A stretch of DNA of 40,729 nucleotides from a bacterium (GCA_014846175.1 RKAV01000042.1:1-40729); one strand, 5' to 3'; positions 15,742 to 25,716 are shown, counted from the stretch's first letter. Numbers and translations are program-made. Notes: a model not told the origin generated them from the sequence alone.

Positions 15742-16620
15742 ATGAATGAAAATGATAATTTAGAAGATAATTTGGAAGAAATAAATCTATGGTGTACAGG
15801 AGAAGAATTATTAGATGAAGTAGATTTTGAATTTAAAAACCAAATTAAAGCAAGGGGGAAGGACTATTATGATAATGGTCATGTTCTTTTATGCTGTAAA
15901 GCAAAAGATGGTTGCAAATATTATGCTAAGGTAAGAGGACATCAAATAAAGCCATATATTGTTCAAGTTGAAATCACTGAGGATGATATTAATTATAGTT
16001 GCACTTGTCCTTGTAATTTTCATTGTAAGCATGAATATGCGGTATTAATGGCTATTTCTAATCATGACTATGATATTAATGATTTAAAAGAAGATGTTAA
16101 AGAGAAGAAAATTGATTTTAAACAAGTATTAAAATCAATACCAGGAGAAGAAATAAAAGAATATTTATTAACGCCAAAAGGTATGGATTCTGTATCATTT
16201 GAAAAGGATATTTTTGAAGATTATTTTAAAAAATATTATCCGCTTCAAGAGTATAGATATTATTATAATAATTTATACAATTCTTTAGTTTTAGATGCAG
16301 AATATGAGATAATAACTGATTCTTATCTAAATGTAGTAAATCAATATCTAACAACTAATGAATTTGCTGAAAGTCTTAAAATTATTATGAGTATTATTAA
16401 TGCTTATAATGATGCTGATAAACTTAATTCTGATAATTATATTATTAAACAATTTCCTTTAATAGGAATGTTTTTAAGAGTAATTAATAGAAAAGGTAGT
16501 GAACATAATAAAAAAGACTTATTAGCTTTTATGTCAGGACTAGAAGAAAAACATTATTATAATAATTTATATTTAGAAGATATTTTTGCTTGTATAAGAC
16601 TTATGAATAAAGAAGACTAG
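15742..16620 (+). CDS. SWIM zinc-finger protein
   Basis: This 292-residue protein has a SWIM motif CTCPCNFHCKH with C87, C89, C95 and H97, the usual CxC...CxH zinc ligands. The first 80 residues contain the short strand region that often precedes SWIM domains (ARGKDYYDNGHV). In bacteria SWIM domains accompany SNF2 helicases or stand alone and may bind DNA or protein. The C-terminal 190 residues are helical and unassigned. GGGAGG lies eight bases upstream of the ATG. Its TAG stop overlaps the convergent stop of rarA. Confidence 0.8.
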   Translation: MNENDNLEDNLEEINLWCTGEELLDEVDFEFKNQIKARGKDYYDNGHVLLCCKAKDGCKYYAKVRGHQIKPYIVQVEITEDDINYSCTCPCNFHCKHEYAVLMAISNHDYDINDLKEDVKEKKIDFKQVLKSIPGEEIKEYLLTPKGMDSVSFEKDIFEDYFKKYYPLQEYRYYYNNLYNSLVLDAEYEIITDSYLNVVNQYLTTNEFAESLKIIMSIINAYNDADKLNSDNYIIKQFPLIGMFLRVINRKGSEHNKKDLLAFMSGLEEKHYYNNLYLEDIFACIRLMNKED

Positions 16621-16638
16621 TTATTAGCCTTCTTTTTT
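16610..16638 (+). terminator. Terminator spanning the shared stop of the SWIM gene and rarA
   Basis: AAGAAG-A-CTA (16610-16619) pairs with TAG-C-CTTCTT (16625-16634) with one mismatch, and T's run to 16638. It lies across both stop codons, so each gene's coding end forms part of the hairpin. Confidence 0.6.
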
Positions 16639-17843
16639 ATATTTTCAATAAAGTCATAATAGCTTTTGATATTCTTTTCATAGCCTGTTATTTTTGGATG
16701 ATAATACTTTTTACCTTTTAGTTTTTTGGGAAGATAATCTTGATAAACATAAGCATTAGGATAATTATGGGGATATAAATATTCTTTAGAGTCAGTCTTT
16801 ATATGATTAGGTACATTACCAGTATTGCCTTTTTCTATATCTTCAATTGCTTCATCAAGTGCTAAGTGTGCAGTATTACTTTTAGGAGATAAAGCCATTT
16901 CTACAACAATAGTTCCAAGGGGGATTCTTGCTTCAGGAAGACCAACTCGCTCTGCTGCTTCTATAGCTGCTATAACTTTTGGACCAATACTAGGATTAGC
17001 TAGACCAATATCTTCATAAGCGATAACACTCATTCTACGATAAATACTATCTAAATCTCCTTCTATTATTAATCTTGCTAGATAATGAAGACTAGCATCA
17101 ACATCACTTCCTCTAATTGACTTTTGAAAAGCTGATAAGACATCGTAATGACCATCACCATTTTTATCACTAAAGAAAACAGGTTTAGAGTTTATTTGTT
17201 TTATTAGATTAATATCTACTTTTTGATTATTACTAGCATAAAAAGCAATTTCTAAAAGATTATAAGCATAACGAAGATCACTTCCTGCTAAGTTAGCTAT
17301 ATAATTAATAGTAGCATCATCGATTATTATACCTTCAAGATAACTTGATTTAATTGCTTTATTTAATCCTTCAATAATGTCAGTAGTTTCTAATTCTTTA
17401 AGTTCAAATAACTGACATCTACTTCTAATAGCAGGATTAATAGCATGATAGGGATTAGAAGTAGTCATTCCAATAAGGGTTATTAAACCACTTTCTAACT
17501 GTGGTAAGAGTAAATCCTGTTTATCCTTATTAAGACGATGAATTTCATCCATGATAAGAATCATGCCATTATAAATTTTAGCTTCAGAAACAACGGTATC
17601 AAAATCTTTCTTATTATTAATAGTGGCATTTAAAAAACGATAGGGCATATCTAAATCATTAACTATAGACCTAGCAATAGATGTTTTTCCAATACCAGGT
17701 TTTCCATATAAAATCATAGAAACTAGTTTTTTCTTTTCTACCAAGTTCTTTAAAACAGCTCCTTTACCAATTAAATGCTTTTGTCCTAAAACATCATTTA
17801 AAGATTTAGGTTCTAGTTTCTTTGCTAAGGGTTCCATATTCAT
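16617..17843 (-). CDS. rarA: Replication-associated recombination protein A (AAA+ ATPase)
   Basis: The 408-residue RarA/MgsA-type clamp-loader-like ATPase acts at stalled forks. It shows Walker A GKPGIGKT (residues 47-54), Walker B LIMDEIHR, sensor TTSNP and the arginine-finger region NPAIRSRC. The C-terminal tetramerisation part includes RRMSVIAYEDIGLANP and YLYPHNYP, which are characteristic of the family. The ATG at 17843 has AGGAA nine bases upstream; a GTG at 17852 is the alternative. It is divergent from mutS, so two DNA-repair genes share an intergenic region of about 90 bases. Confidence 0.92.
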   Translation of the reverse strand: MNMEPLAKKLEPKSLNDVLGQKHLIGKGAVLKNLVEKKKLVSMILYGKPGIGKTSIARSIVNDLDMPYRFLNATINNKKDFDTVVSEAKIYNGMILIMDEIHRLNKDKQDLLLPQLESGLITLIGMTTSNPYHAINPAIRSRCQLFELKELETTDIIEGLNKAIKSSYLEGIIIDDATINYIANLAGSDLRYAYNLLEIAFYASNNQKVDINLIKQINSKPVFFSDKNGDGHYDVLSAFQKSIRGSDVDASLHYLARLIIEGDLDSIYRRMSVIAYEDIGLANPSIGPKVIAAIEAAERVGLPEARIPLGTIVVEMALSPKSNTAHLALDEAIEDIEKGNTGNVPNHIKTDSKEYLYPHNYPNAYVYQDYLPKKLKGKKYYHPKITGYEKNIKSYYDFIENIKKKANN

Positions 17844-17882
17844 TGTTATCACTTCCTAGGACTTATTTTATCACGAATTTTC

Positions 17883-17911
17883 TTGTTCAAAAACAAAATT
17901 TTAGCTATAAT
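17883..17911 (+). promoter_or_regulatory. mutS promoter
   Basis: TTGTTC (17883-17888) and TATAAT (17906-17911) have a 17-nt spacer. A likely rarA promoter (TGATAAAAT on the minus strand) lies in the same interval. TTGTT-CAAA-AACAA is a small dyad over the -35. Confidence 0.7.
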
Positions 17912-17932
17912 AGAATATATTGGAGTGAGATT

Positions 17933-20506
17933 ATGTTAAGAAATGAAGTAGATAGAACAAAATTAAGTCCAGTAATGTTACAGTGGATGAATATAAAAGA
18001 TGAAAATCCTGATGCGATTATTTTTTTTCGCTTAGGAGATTTTTATGAGATGTTTTTTGATGATGCTATTTTAGCGTCTAAAGTGTTAGAATTAACTTTG
18101 ACTGGTAAACAAGCAGGACTAGCAGAAAAAGTTCCAATGTGTGGAATCCCTTTTAAAGCTTATGAAGCATATCTTGATAAGTTAGTTGATATGGGTTATA
18201 AAGTAGCTATTGTTGAACAAGTAGAAGACCCTAAACTTGCTAAAGATATGGTTAAAAGGGAAGTTATTCAAATAGTAACTAGAGGAACTAGATTAGATAG
18301 TTCGATAGATGATACTAAGAATAACTTTTTAGCCTCAATTACTTATACAGCTAATGCTTATACATTAAGTTATGCTGATATATCTACAGGAGAGATGTAT
18401 GTGATGGTTTTAAATGATAGTTTACAAGAACTATTACAAGAAATCATTAGACATGGCTTTGGAGAAATAATTGTAAGTGATGAAATAGATCGAAACTTTA
18501 TTAATACGCTTAGAAAGACTTATCAGTTAAATGTTACCATCTATAATATATATAATGAAGAAGAAAAGTATAACTATATTTATAGAAATTTAAAAGACTT
18601 AAGAAAAGAACAAGGTATTAAACATTTACTTGCTTATATAGTAGATACTAAAAAAGGTGATTTATCGCATTTACAAGAAGCTAAAGTAGAACTTATTAAT
18701 AATCATTTATTATTAGATGAACATACTAAAAGAAATCTTGAATTAACTGAAACTTTAAGATTAAGAGAGAAAACTTATAGTCTTTTATGGTTACTTGATA
18801 AGAATCAAACTGCTATGGGTAGTAGATTACTACGAAAGAATTTAGAGTTTCCATTAGTAGATAGAAAAGAATTAGAGCGAAGATATCATTATATAGAAGT
18901 ATTACAAACAGAGTTTATTTTAAGGGATGATTTAAAGAAGAGTTTAAATCAAGTCTATGATATAGAAAGACTTATCGGAAGAGTTTGTTATGGTAATTTG
19001 AATGCTAGAGATTTACTACAGTTAAATTCTAGTTTAAAAGCTCTACCTACGGTTAAGAAAATATTAGAAGAGATAAAGTACGATAAAGAATTAGAAGTAT
19101 TTGATGATTTAGTATCATTATTAGATAGTAGTTTAAATGAAGAACCACCTATCTCTTTAAAAGAAGGTAACTTAATAAAAAAAGGTTATAATAGTGAGTT
19201 AGATGAGTTAAGAGACTTATCGAGTGGTAGTAAAGACTTCTTATTAGAACTTGAACAAAAAGAAAAAGAAAGAACTGGTATTAAGAACTTAAAGGTTGGT
19301 TACAATAAAGTCTTTGGTTATTATATTGAGATAAGTAAAGGACAGTGTAATTTAGTAAAAGAAGAGTTTGGTTATGATAGAAGACAGACATTATCTAATT
19401 GTGAAAGGTTTACTACTAAAGAATTAAAAGAGAAAGAAAGTATTATCTTAGGTGCCGAAGAAAAGATAATTAATTTAGAGTATCAATTATTTATGCAAAT
19501 AAGAGAAGTAGTTAAAAGATATGTTGTACCTTTACAAAAGTGTGCTAATATTTTAGCAGAAGTTGATATGCTTTCTTCTTTATCCTTTGTAGCAGATACT
19601 TACCATTTTGTAAAACCAACATTAAGTAATAAAAATGAAATAAAGATAGTAGAAAGTCGTCATCCAGTTGTAGAAGAAGTGATGGCTAAGAAGAATGAAA
19701 AGTATGTTGCTAATGATATTATAATGAATCAAGATACATCTATTCTTCTTATTACAGGACCTAATATGGCTGGTAAATCAACTTATATGCGTCAGCTTGC
19801 TATTACAGTAATTATGGCTCAAATAGGTTCTTTTGTACCTGCTAAGAGTTGTGTTATACCAATATTTGATAAAATATTTACAAGAATAGGAGCTAGTGAT
19901 GATTTAGTTAGTGGAGAAAGTACTTTTATGGTTGAGATGAAAGAAGCTAATATGGCAATATCAAGAGCTACTAAAAATAGTTTAATTTTATTTGATGAGT
20001 TAGGACGAGGTACTGCTACATATGACGGAATGAGTCTTGCTCAAGCGATACTTGAATATATCCATGATAATATTGGAGCTAAGACACTATTTTCTACTCA
20101 CTATCATGAATTAACACTATTATCTAGTAATTTATCACATTTAAAAAATGTTCATGTATCAGCGATTGAGGAAGATGGTAAACTAACTTTCCTTCATAAG
20201 ATTAAAAATGGTTCAGTTGATAAAAGTTATGGTATAAATGTAGCAAGTCTTGCTAATCTTCCTAAATCTTTAATAAAACGAGCAGAAGAAATACTTGAAG
20301 TGTATGAAAAGCAAGAAAAAAGAGAAACTATTTATACTCAAACTAGTTTATTTGATTTAGAAAAAGAAGAAGAGATTAATAAAGATGATAAATATCTAGA
20401 AAAAATAAAAGCAATTAACCCATTAGAGATGAGTCCAATGGATGCTTTAAACTTCTTATATAGATTAAAAGAGGAGATGAAAAAAGAGGAATGCGAAAAT
20501 CAATAA
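17933..20506 (+). CDS. mutS: DNA mismatch repair protein MutS
   Basis: The 857-residue mismatch sensor has the full MutS1 layout. The mismatch-contact motif GDFYEMF carries F37 and E39, followed by the connector domain, the lever and clamp helices, and the C-terminal ATPase with GPNMAGKST, SGESTFMVEM, FDELGRGTAT and STHYHEL. The ATG at 17933 is chosen with GGAGTGAG upstream and agrees with the family N-terminus; an extended start at 17822 would add 37 residues not seen in MutS. The final residues (LYRLKEEMK) resemble the usual tail. No mutL is in the window. Confidence 0.95.
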   Translation: MLRNEVDRTKLSPVMLQWMNIKDENPDAIIFFRLGDFYEMFFDDAILASKVLELTLTGKQAGLAEKVPMCGIPFKAYEAYLDKLVDMGYKVAIVEQVEDPKLAKDMVKREVIQIVTRGTRLDSSIDDTKNNFLASITYTANAYTLSYADISTGEMYVMVLNDSLQELLQEIIRHGFGEIIVSDEIDRNFINTLRKTYQLNVTIYNIYNEEEKYNYIYRNLKDLRKEQGIKHLLAYIVDTKKGDLSHLQEAKVELINNHLLLDEHTKRNLELTETLRLREKTYSLLWLLDKNQTAMGSRLLRKNLEFPLVDRKELERRYHYIEVLQTEFILRDDLKKSLNQVYDIERLIGRVCYGNLNARDLLQLNSSLKALPTVKKILEEIKYDKELEVFDDLVSLLDSSLNEEPPISLKEGNLIKKGYNSELDELRDLSSGSKDFLLELEQKEKERTGIKNLKVGYNKVFGYYIEISKGQCNLVKEEFGYDRRQTLSNCERFTTKELKEKESIILGAEEKIINLEYQLFMQIREVVKRYVVPLQKCANILAEVDMLSSLSFVADTYHFVKPTLSNKNEIKIVESRHPVVEEVMAKKNEKYVANDIIMNQDTSILLITGPNMAGKSTYMRQLAITVIMAQIGSFVPAKSCVIPIFDKIFTRIGASDDLVSGESTFMVEMKEANMAISRATKNSLILFDELGRGTATYDGMSLAQAILEYIHDNIGAKTLFSTHYHELTLLSSNLSHLKNVHVSAIEEDGKLTFLHKIKNGSVDKSYGINVASLANLPKSLIKRAEEILEVYEKQEKRETIYTQTSLFDLEKEEEINKDDKYLEKIKAINPLEMSPMDALNFLYRLKEEMKKEECENQ

Positions 20507-21663
20507 TAGCTCTTTTCTTAGTAGTTAGTTTATTAATTATTACTATTATCTTTCTAGCTAATCAGAAAGTTGAAGTAGAAGTAAGTTTAAATGATAATTT
20601 GACTTTTGATGTTTATAGTGAAGTAGAACTAGATAGTGTTATTAAATCAATTAATGGTACTTTTAAGAATAAAAAGTTGAATACTAAAAAAGTAGGAAAA
20701 CACTCTTATACCCTTAACTATAAGAATGATGATAATCGTCTAGCTAGTTATACTTTTACCTATGAAGTAGTAGATAAAACTCCACCAGTTATCTCTTTAA
20801 GTAGGTTGTACTATGTTGATTTAGGTTCTACGGAAGACTTTGCTAAAGAAGTATTTTGTGGGGATAACTACGATGATAATCCTACTTGTCAAGTAGTAGG
20901 TAACTATGACTTTAATACCATAGGTGATTATCCTTTGATTTATGAAGCGATAGATTCTAGTGGTAATGTTACTAAAAAAGACTTTACTATTACAGTAAGA
21001 GAAAAGAGTAACTATCAAGGTTCTAATAATAAAGAGGCAGTAGATTTTAAAGCCTTTTATAGTGAAAATAAAACTGATAATACCTTAATTGGTATAGATG
21101 TATCTAAGTGGCAAGGTGATATTGATTATGATAAGGTAAAAGAAGCAGGTGTTGAATTTGCATTCCTTAGAATAGGGACAAGAAGTGGTATTGATGGTGA
21201 GTTTATCCTTGATCCTAAATTTAAAAGAAATATAGAAGGCTTTAAGAAAGTAGGTATTAAGACAGGTGTTTATTTCTATTCTTATGCTAAAAATAAAAAA
21301 GATGCTAAGAAAGAAGCAGAGTTTGTCTTAAAAGAATTAAATGGTTATGACCTTGCTCTACCTATAGTTTTTGATTGGGAAAACTTTTCTATCTATCAAG
21401 AATTTAATCTATCCTTTTATCACTTAGAAGAAGTAGTAGAAACATTCCTTACTACGGTCGAAAAAGAAAATTATCAAGGAATGCTATATGGTAGTAAATA
21501 CTATTTAGAAAATGTCTTCACTAATAATAACTATGCTACTTGGTTAGCACATTATATAGATACTACTACCTATCAGAAAGAATATAATGTTTGGCAAAAG
21601 ACTGATAGAGGTAAAGTAGAGGGAATAGATACTTTAGTAGATTTAGATATACTGTATAAATAG
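20491..21663 (+). CDS. GH25 lysozyme with N-terminal anchor and Ig-like domain
   Basis: The 390-residue protein has an N-terminal membrane helix (residues 4-23) that may be an uncleaved anchor or signal. It is followed by an Ig-like/HYR-type region (about 27-170, with DKTPPVIS and AIDSSGNVTKKDF) and a GH25 muramidase domain from about 198. GIDVSKWQGDID and FDWEN (D295 and E297) supply the active-site acids, and YNVWQ and VDLDI close the barrel. It probably cleaves cell-wall muramyl bonds outside the cell. It overlaps the mutS end by 16 bases. The nearest ribosome site, AGAGG, is unusually close to the ATG. Confidence 0.88.
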   Translation: MRKSIIALFLVVSLLIITIIFLANQKVEVEVSLNDNLTFDVYSEVELDSVIKSINGTFKNKKLNTKKVGKHSYTLNYKNDDNRLASYTFTYEVVDKTPPVISLSRLYYVDLGSTEDFAKEVFCGDNYDDNPTCQVVGNYDFNTIGDYPLIYEAIDSSGNVTKKDFTITVREKSNYQGSNNKEAVDFKAFYSENKTDNTLIGIDVSKWQGDIDYDKVKEAGVEFAFLRIGTRSGIDGEFILDPKFKRNIEGFKKVGIKTGVYFYSYAKNKKDAKKEAEFVLKELNGYDLALPIVFDWENFSIYQEFNLSFYHLEEVVETFLTTVEKENYQGMLYGSKYYLENVFTNNNYATWLAHYIDTTTYQKEYNVWQKTDRGKVEGIDTLVDLDILYK

Positions 21664-21672
21664 GGGTGGAAT

Positions 21673-22968
21673 ATGTTAAGTATAATTATAAAGAATAATA
21701 TCTTAAGTAAAGAAGAATTAAAAGACTTATTAAAACACTATCATCAAGAAAGAAGAATAAATAAACCACTATTACTGATAAGTGAAGAAAGAATTAAATA
21801 TTTAGATATCTTTAAGAGAGAATTTTCTAATCTTACTGTTTATAATAATAATATAAAGATAGAAGAGTTTGACTATATCTTTGATTTTCTAGGTAGTAGT
21901 AAATATTTAGATAAAGATACTATAGAAAGACTAAATAAACTTGATAGAACAGTAAGTATTGATATTAATTCCTCACTTTCTAATATTAATGGACTGGGTA
22001 CTGATATATTAAAATCAAGAGAAACAATAGTTTATCAGGCTTATCAACCAGGTCACTTTCTAAATAAAGCGAAAGATTATATTGGTAAATTAATATTATA
22101 TAAAAATAAGGATATTTTATCTAATACTAATCTTTTAGAAATAACTGATATAAAAGAATATTTTCCTGAAAGACTAAACTTTTCTAATAAAGGTAGTTAT
22201 GGTAAGAGTTATTTAATTGGTGGTAGTATCTCTTATAGTGGAGCGATTAAACTAGCTAATTTATCTTTAACTAGTTTACTTGCTGGTAGTGGAAGGGCAA
22301 CGTTAGTTGTTGATAGGAAATTAACAGATATAGTAGCTCCTTATCTTTTAGAAAGTACTTTAATGTGTCTTGATGATATAAAACAAGTAGATACTATTAT
22401 AAAGGATAGTACAGCAATATTATTTGGACCAGGTCTTGATATTAATGATAAAAATAAAGAAATACTTAATTATTTACTTATCAATAATAAGAAACCATTA
22501 GTAATAGATGCTTCTGGATTAGTAATGATAGATAAGTCTTTACTAGTAAATAAAAAATGTGAAGTAGTTTTAACACCACATCCTAAAGAATTTGCAAGAC
22601 TAATTGATAAGAGTGTTGAAGAAGTATTAGAAAATCCAGTGGAACTTGCTATTTCCTTTGCTAAAAAGTATCAAGTTATTTTACTCTTGAAAGGTACTAC
22701 TACCGTGGTAACAGATGGTGATAATACCTACTTAATAAAAGAAGGACATGCTGGTATGGCGACATCAGGAAGTGGTGATGTATTATCGGGAATATTAACA
22801 GGACTTATTAGTTATAATGAAGTATCACCTAAATTAGTAGCTGCTGCTAGCTTTCTTGCCGGATACTCAGCTTCTCTTGCTTTAAGTACAACAAATGACA
22901 TATCATACCTAGCAAGAGATACCATAAAATTTATTCCTCTAGCAATTGATAATATTAGAAAATCATAA
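21673..22968 (+). CDS. nnrD: ADP-dependent NAD(P)HX dehydratase with degenerate epimerase half
   Basis: This 431-residue metabolite-repair enzyme converts the damaged hydrate NAD(P)HX back to NAD(P)H. The C-terminal domain (from about 165) is a complete NnrD: GSYGKSYLIGGS, SLLAGSGRATL, LTPHPKEFARL, LLKGTTTVV and the active-site TSGSGDVLSG. The N-terminal 150 residues match only the later part of the NnrE (YjeF_N) epimerase: FDYIFDFLG, TVSIDINSS with D97, then YQPGHFL. The early nucleotide-binding segment (NNGGDG-type) is missing, so epimerase activity is doubtful. GGGGTGG precedes the ATG. Confidence 0.85.
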   Translation: MLSIIIKNNILSKEELKDLLKHYHQERRINKPLLLISEERIKYLDIFKREFSNLTVYNNNIKIEEFDYIFDFLGSSKYLDKDTIERLNKLDRTVSIDINSSLSNINGLGTDILKSRETIVYQAYQPGHFLNKAKDYIGKLILYKNKDILSNTNLLEITDIKEYFPERLNFSNKGSYGKSYLIGGSISYSGAIKLANLSLTSLLAGSGRATLVVDRKLTDIVAPYLLESTLMCLDDIKQVDTIIKDSTAILFGPGLDINDKNKEILNYLLINNKKPLVIDASGLVMIDKSLLVNKKCEVVLTPHPKEFARLIDKSVEEVLENPVELAISFAKKYQVILLLKGTTTVVTDGDNTYLIKEGHAGMATSGSGDVLSGILTGLISYNEVSPKLVAAASFLAGYSASLALSTTNDISYLARDTIKFIPLAIDNIRKS

Positions 22969-22970
22969 TA

Positions 22971-22999
22971 TAGACTTTATCATAGCAATTTGATAGAAT
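22971..22999 (+). promoter_or_regulatory. Promoter of the LytTR regulator
   Basis: TAGACT (22971-22976) and TAGAAT (22994-22999) have an exact 17-nt spacer, right after the nnrD stop. Confidence 0.5.
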
Positions 23000-23017
23000 A
23001 AAACAAAGGGAGGAAAT

Positions 23018-23758
23018 ATGTTAAATTTTATTGTATGTGATGATGATCATTTTTTTAGACAAGGAATGAAAAAACAAATAGATAGTTATATGATGAATAC
23101 CAATATAAAGTATAACATCTATACATTTGCTGGTTATGATAAAGAATTTGAAGAATTAGCTCAAAAAGAGATAGGATTTAAAGTTTATTTTCTAGATATT
23201 AAAACTAATTATGGTTCAGGAATAGATGCAACAAGATACATAAGAGAAACATTAGAAGATTGGAATTCCATCATTATAATAGTTTCTTCTTTTAGTGAAT
23301 ATCGTTATGAAATAATAACTAATAGATTATTTGTCCTAGATTTTATTAATAAACTTGATAGTTGTAGTAAAAATATGCACGAAGTGTTAGATATTGTTAT
23401 GAAAAATTATCGAGGTAAAGATAAATGTTTAACATATCAAAGAAAAAGAGTGTATACAAAAATAGAACTTAAATATATATATTATATAATAAGAGAGCGA
23501 GATAGTAAGATTTGTACTATTTATGCCTCACACGGAGAATATGAAGCTCCACTTAGTCTTAATAAGATTAAAGAACAATTAGATGAAAGATTCTTTCAAG
23601 TATATAGAAATTGTATTATAAATCTTGATAGAGTTGATTCTATTGATTTTAATAAAGATATAATTAAATTTGATAATGGAGATTATCTTGAGAAAATGTC
23701 TAGATACAATAAACATCTATTATTAGATTTATTTAAAGGAAAGAAGGATGATAATTAA
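23018..23758 (+). CDS. LytTR-family response regulator, orphan
   Basis: This 246-residue two-component regulator of the AgrA/LytR type has a receiver domain (1-120) with the acidic pocket DDD at 8-10 and the phosphoacceptor D60 in YFLDI. The C-terminal LytTR DNA-binding domain (about 135-240) includes IYYIIRERDSKI and QVYRNCIINLDRV. No histidine kinase gene is nearby, so the partner is elsewhere or the protein is used alone. Its stop and the ATG of tkt overlap as TAATG, so it is cotranscribed with transketolase. GGGAGG precedes the ATG. Confidence 0.85.
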   Translation: MLNFIVCDDDHFFRQGMKKQIDSYMMNTNIKYNIYTFAGYDKEFEELAQKEIGFKVYFLDIKTNYGSGIDATRYIRETLEDWNSIIIIVSSFSEYRYEIITNRLFVLDFINKLDSCSKNMHEVLDIVMKNYRGKDKCLTYQRKRVYTKIELKYIYYIIRERDSKICTIYASHGEYEAPLSLNKIKEQLDERFFQVYRNCIINLDRVDSIDFNKDIIKFDNGDYLEKMSRYNKHLLLDLFKGKKDDN

Positions 23759-25716
23759 TGTTATCTAAAAAAATAGAAGAAAAAATAATTAGTGAAATTA
23801 AAGCTCTTGGGCTTGATATGATAGAAGAAGCAGGTAGTGGCCATCCTGGTATATTATTAGGTGCAGCTCCTATTCTTTACACTTTATATTTAAACCATTT
23901 AAGATTTGCAGGTGATAATCCCAACTTTTATAATCGTGATAGATTTATTATGAGTGCTGGGCATGGTTCTAGCTTACTTTATTCCCTTCTTTATTTTGCT
24001 GGATATGATTTATCACTTGATGATTTAAAAGCCTTTAGAAGATTACATTCTAAGACCCCAGGACATCCTGAATATAACAAAACACCAGGAGTTGAAATGA
24101 CAACTGGTCCTTTAGGTCAAGGTTTTGCTACAGCAGTAGGTTATGCCATAGCTGAAAAGCATACAGAAGCCTTAATTAATAAAAAAGAAAAAGTAATTGA
24201 TTATAATATTTACTGTTTATGTGGTGATGGTGACTTAATGGAAGGTGTTAGCTATGAAGCAGCATCTATTGCAGGAAGTTTAAAATTAGATAATTTAATA
24301 GTACTATATGATTCTAATAAAGTAACAATGGATGGTAAGATAGATGATGTCTTTCAAGATGATATTACTAAAAGATTTGAAAGTATGAACTGGAATGTAT
24401 TAAAAGCAAGTGATGAACCACAAGATATAGATGATGCTATTAATAAAGCAAAAGAAGCTAATAAACCTAGTATCATTCAAATATCTACAACAATTGGAAA
24501 AGATTCTAGTTTAGCTGGTAGTAATAAAAGTCATTCTATTTGTTTTGATAAAGAAGAAATAACTAAGATTAAAACTAGTCTTGGTGTTCGTGATATTCCT
24601 TTTACAATTAGTAATGAAGCAGTAGAAGAATTTAGAGGTTATATAAAAGAAAGAAATAAAGATTTAATAACTTCCTTTGATGAGAAAGTAGAAACTCTTG
24701 AGGAAGAAGAAAAGAGTATCTTAAATAAATTAATTAACCCTGATAAAGCTATTAAATTAACAACCCTTGATTACACAAAACCAGATAATAATGAAGAATT
24801 ACTTAGAATAAGTGCTAAGAAAGTACTTAATTCTTATGCTCTTATCAGTCCTTTAATAATAGGAGGTAATGCAGATACTTCTTCATCTACTAAAATATAT
24901 TTAAATGAATTAACACCATTTAATGCTGATAACTATATTGGTAGAAATATTAATTTTGGTGTAAGAGAACATGCTATGGCATCTATTGCTAATGGACTTG
25001 CTCTAGCAGGATATCGTCCTTTTGTATCAACGTTCTTAAGTTTTAGTGATTATTTAAAACCAGCATTAAGACTAACAGCTCTAATGAAACTTCCCGTAAC
25101 CTATATCTTTACGCATGATTCTATTTCTATCGGACAAGATGGTCCAACACATCAACCAGTAGAACAATTAGTTAGTTTAAGAGCAACACCTAATATGGAA
25201 GTATTTAGACCAGCTGATTCTAATGAAGTGATTGGAGCATTTAAAACAATTTATGAAAATAATAATCCAAGTTGTTTAATTCTTGGAAGAAATTCTATTA
25301 AAATATTAGAAACTACTTCCATATCAGCTACTAGTAAAGGAGCATATATTGTTCATAATGAGGAAAGAAAGCTAGATGGTGTTATTATTTCCACCGGAGA
25401 AGAAGTTACACTTGCCCTTGAAGTTATGCAACTTTTAAGAGAAAAAGGTTATGACTTAAGAGTTATTAGTATGCCATCAATTGAAAGATATAATAACTTA
25501 TCAAAAGAAGAAAAAGAAGAACTATTACCATTAGGAATAAAAAAATTTGTTATTGAAAAAGGATCAGGTTATTCTTGGTACCAATTTGTTTATAAAGATA
25601 ATTACTTATTTACACTAGATAGATTTGGTGCTAGTGGTAAAGTAGAAGAAGTTAATTCTTTCTATGGTTTTACGAAAGAAGAAATATCCTTAAAAATAGA
25701 ATCGTTGCTTAAATAA
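23758..25716 (+). CDS. tkt: Transketolase
   Basis: The 652-residue thiamine-diphosphate enzyme of the non-oxidative pentose phosphate pathway shows EEAGSGHPG, MSAGHGSSLLY, TTGPLGQGFATAVG, the cofactor-binding GDGDLMEGVSYEAASIAG and YDSNKVTMDG. The second domain has NFGVREHAMASIANGLAL and IFTHDSISIGQDGPTHQPVE. Length and order are those of ordinary single-chain transketolases. The start overlaps the regulator's stop by one base, with AAGGATG upstream. The placement before a SirA-like gene repeats the Bacillus tkt-sirA order. Confidence 0.95.
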   Translation: MLSKKIEEKIISEIKALGLDMIEEAGSGHPGILLGAAPILYTLYLNHLRFAGDNPNFYNRDRFIMSAGHGSSLLYSLLYFAGYDLSLDDLKAFRRLHSKTPGHPEYNKTPGVEMTTGPLGQGFATAVGYAIAEKHTEALINKKEKVIDYNIYCLCGDGDLMEGVSYEAASIAGSLKLDNLIVLYDSNKVTMDGKIDDVFQDDITKRFESMNWNVLKASDEPQDIDDAINKAKEANKPSIIQISTTIGKDSSLAGSNKSHSICFDKEEITKIKTSLGVRDIPFTISNEAVEEFRGYIKERNKDLITSFDEKVETLEEEEKSILNKLINPDKAIKLTTLDYTKPDNNEELLRISAKKVLNSYALISPLIIGGNADTSSSTKIYLNELTPFNADNYIGRNINFGVREHAMASIANGLALAGYRPFVSTFLSFSDYLKPALRLTALMKLPVTYIFTHDSISIGQDGPTHQPVEQLVSLRATPNMEVFRPADSNEVIGAFKTIYENNNPSCLILGRNSIKILETTSISATSKGAYIVHNEERKLDGVIISTGEEVTLALEVMQLLREKGYDLRVISMPSIERYNNLSKEEKEELLPLGIKKFVIEKGSGYSWYQFVYKDNYLFTLDRFGASGKVEEVNSFYGFTKEEISLKIESLLK

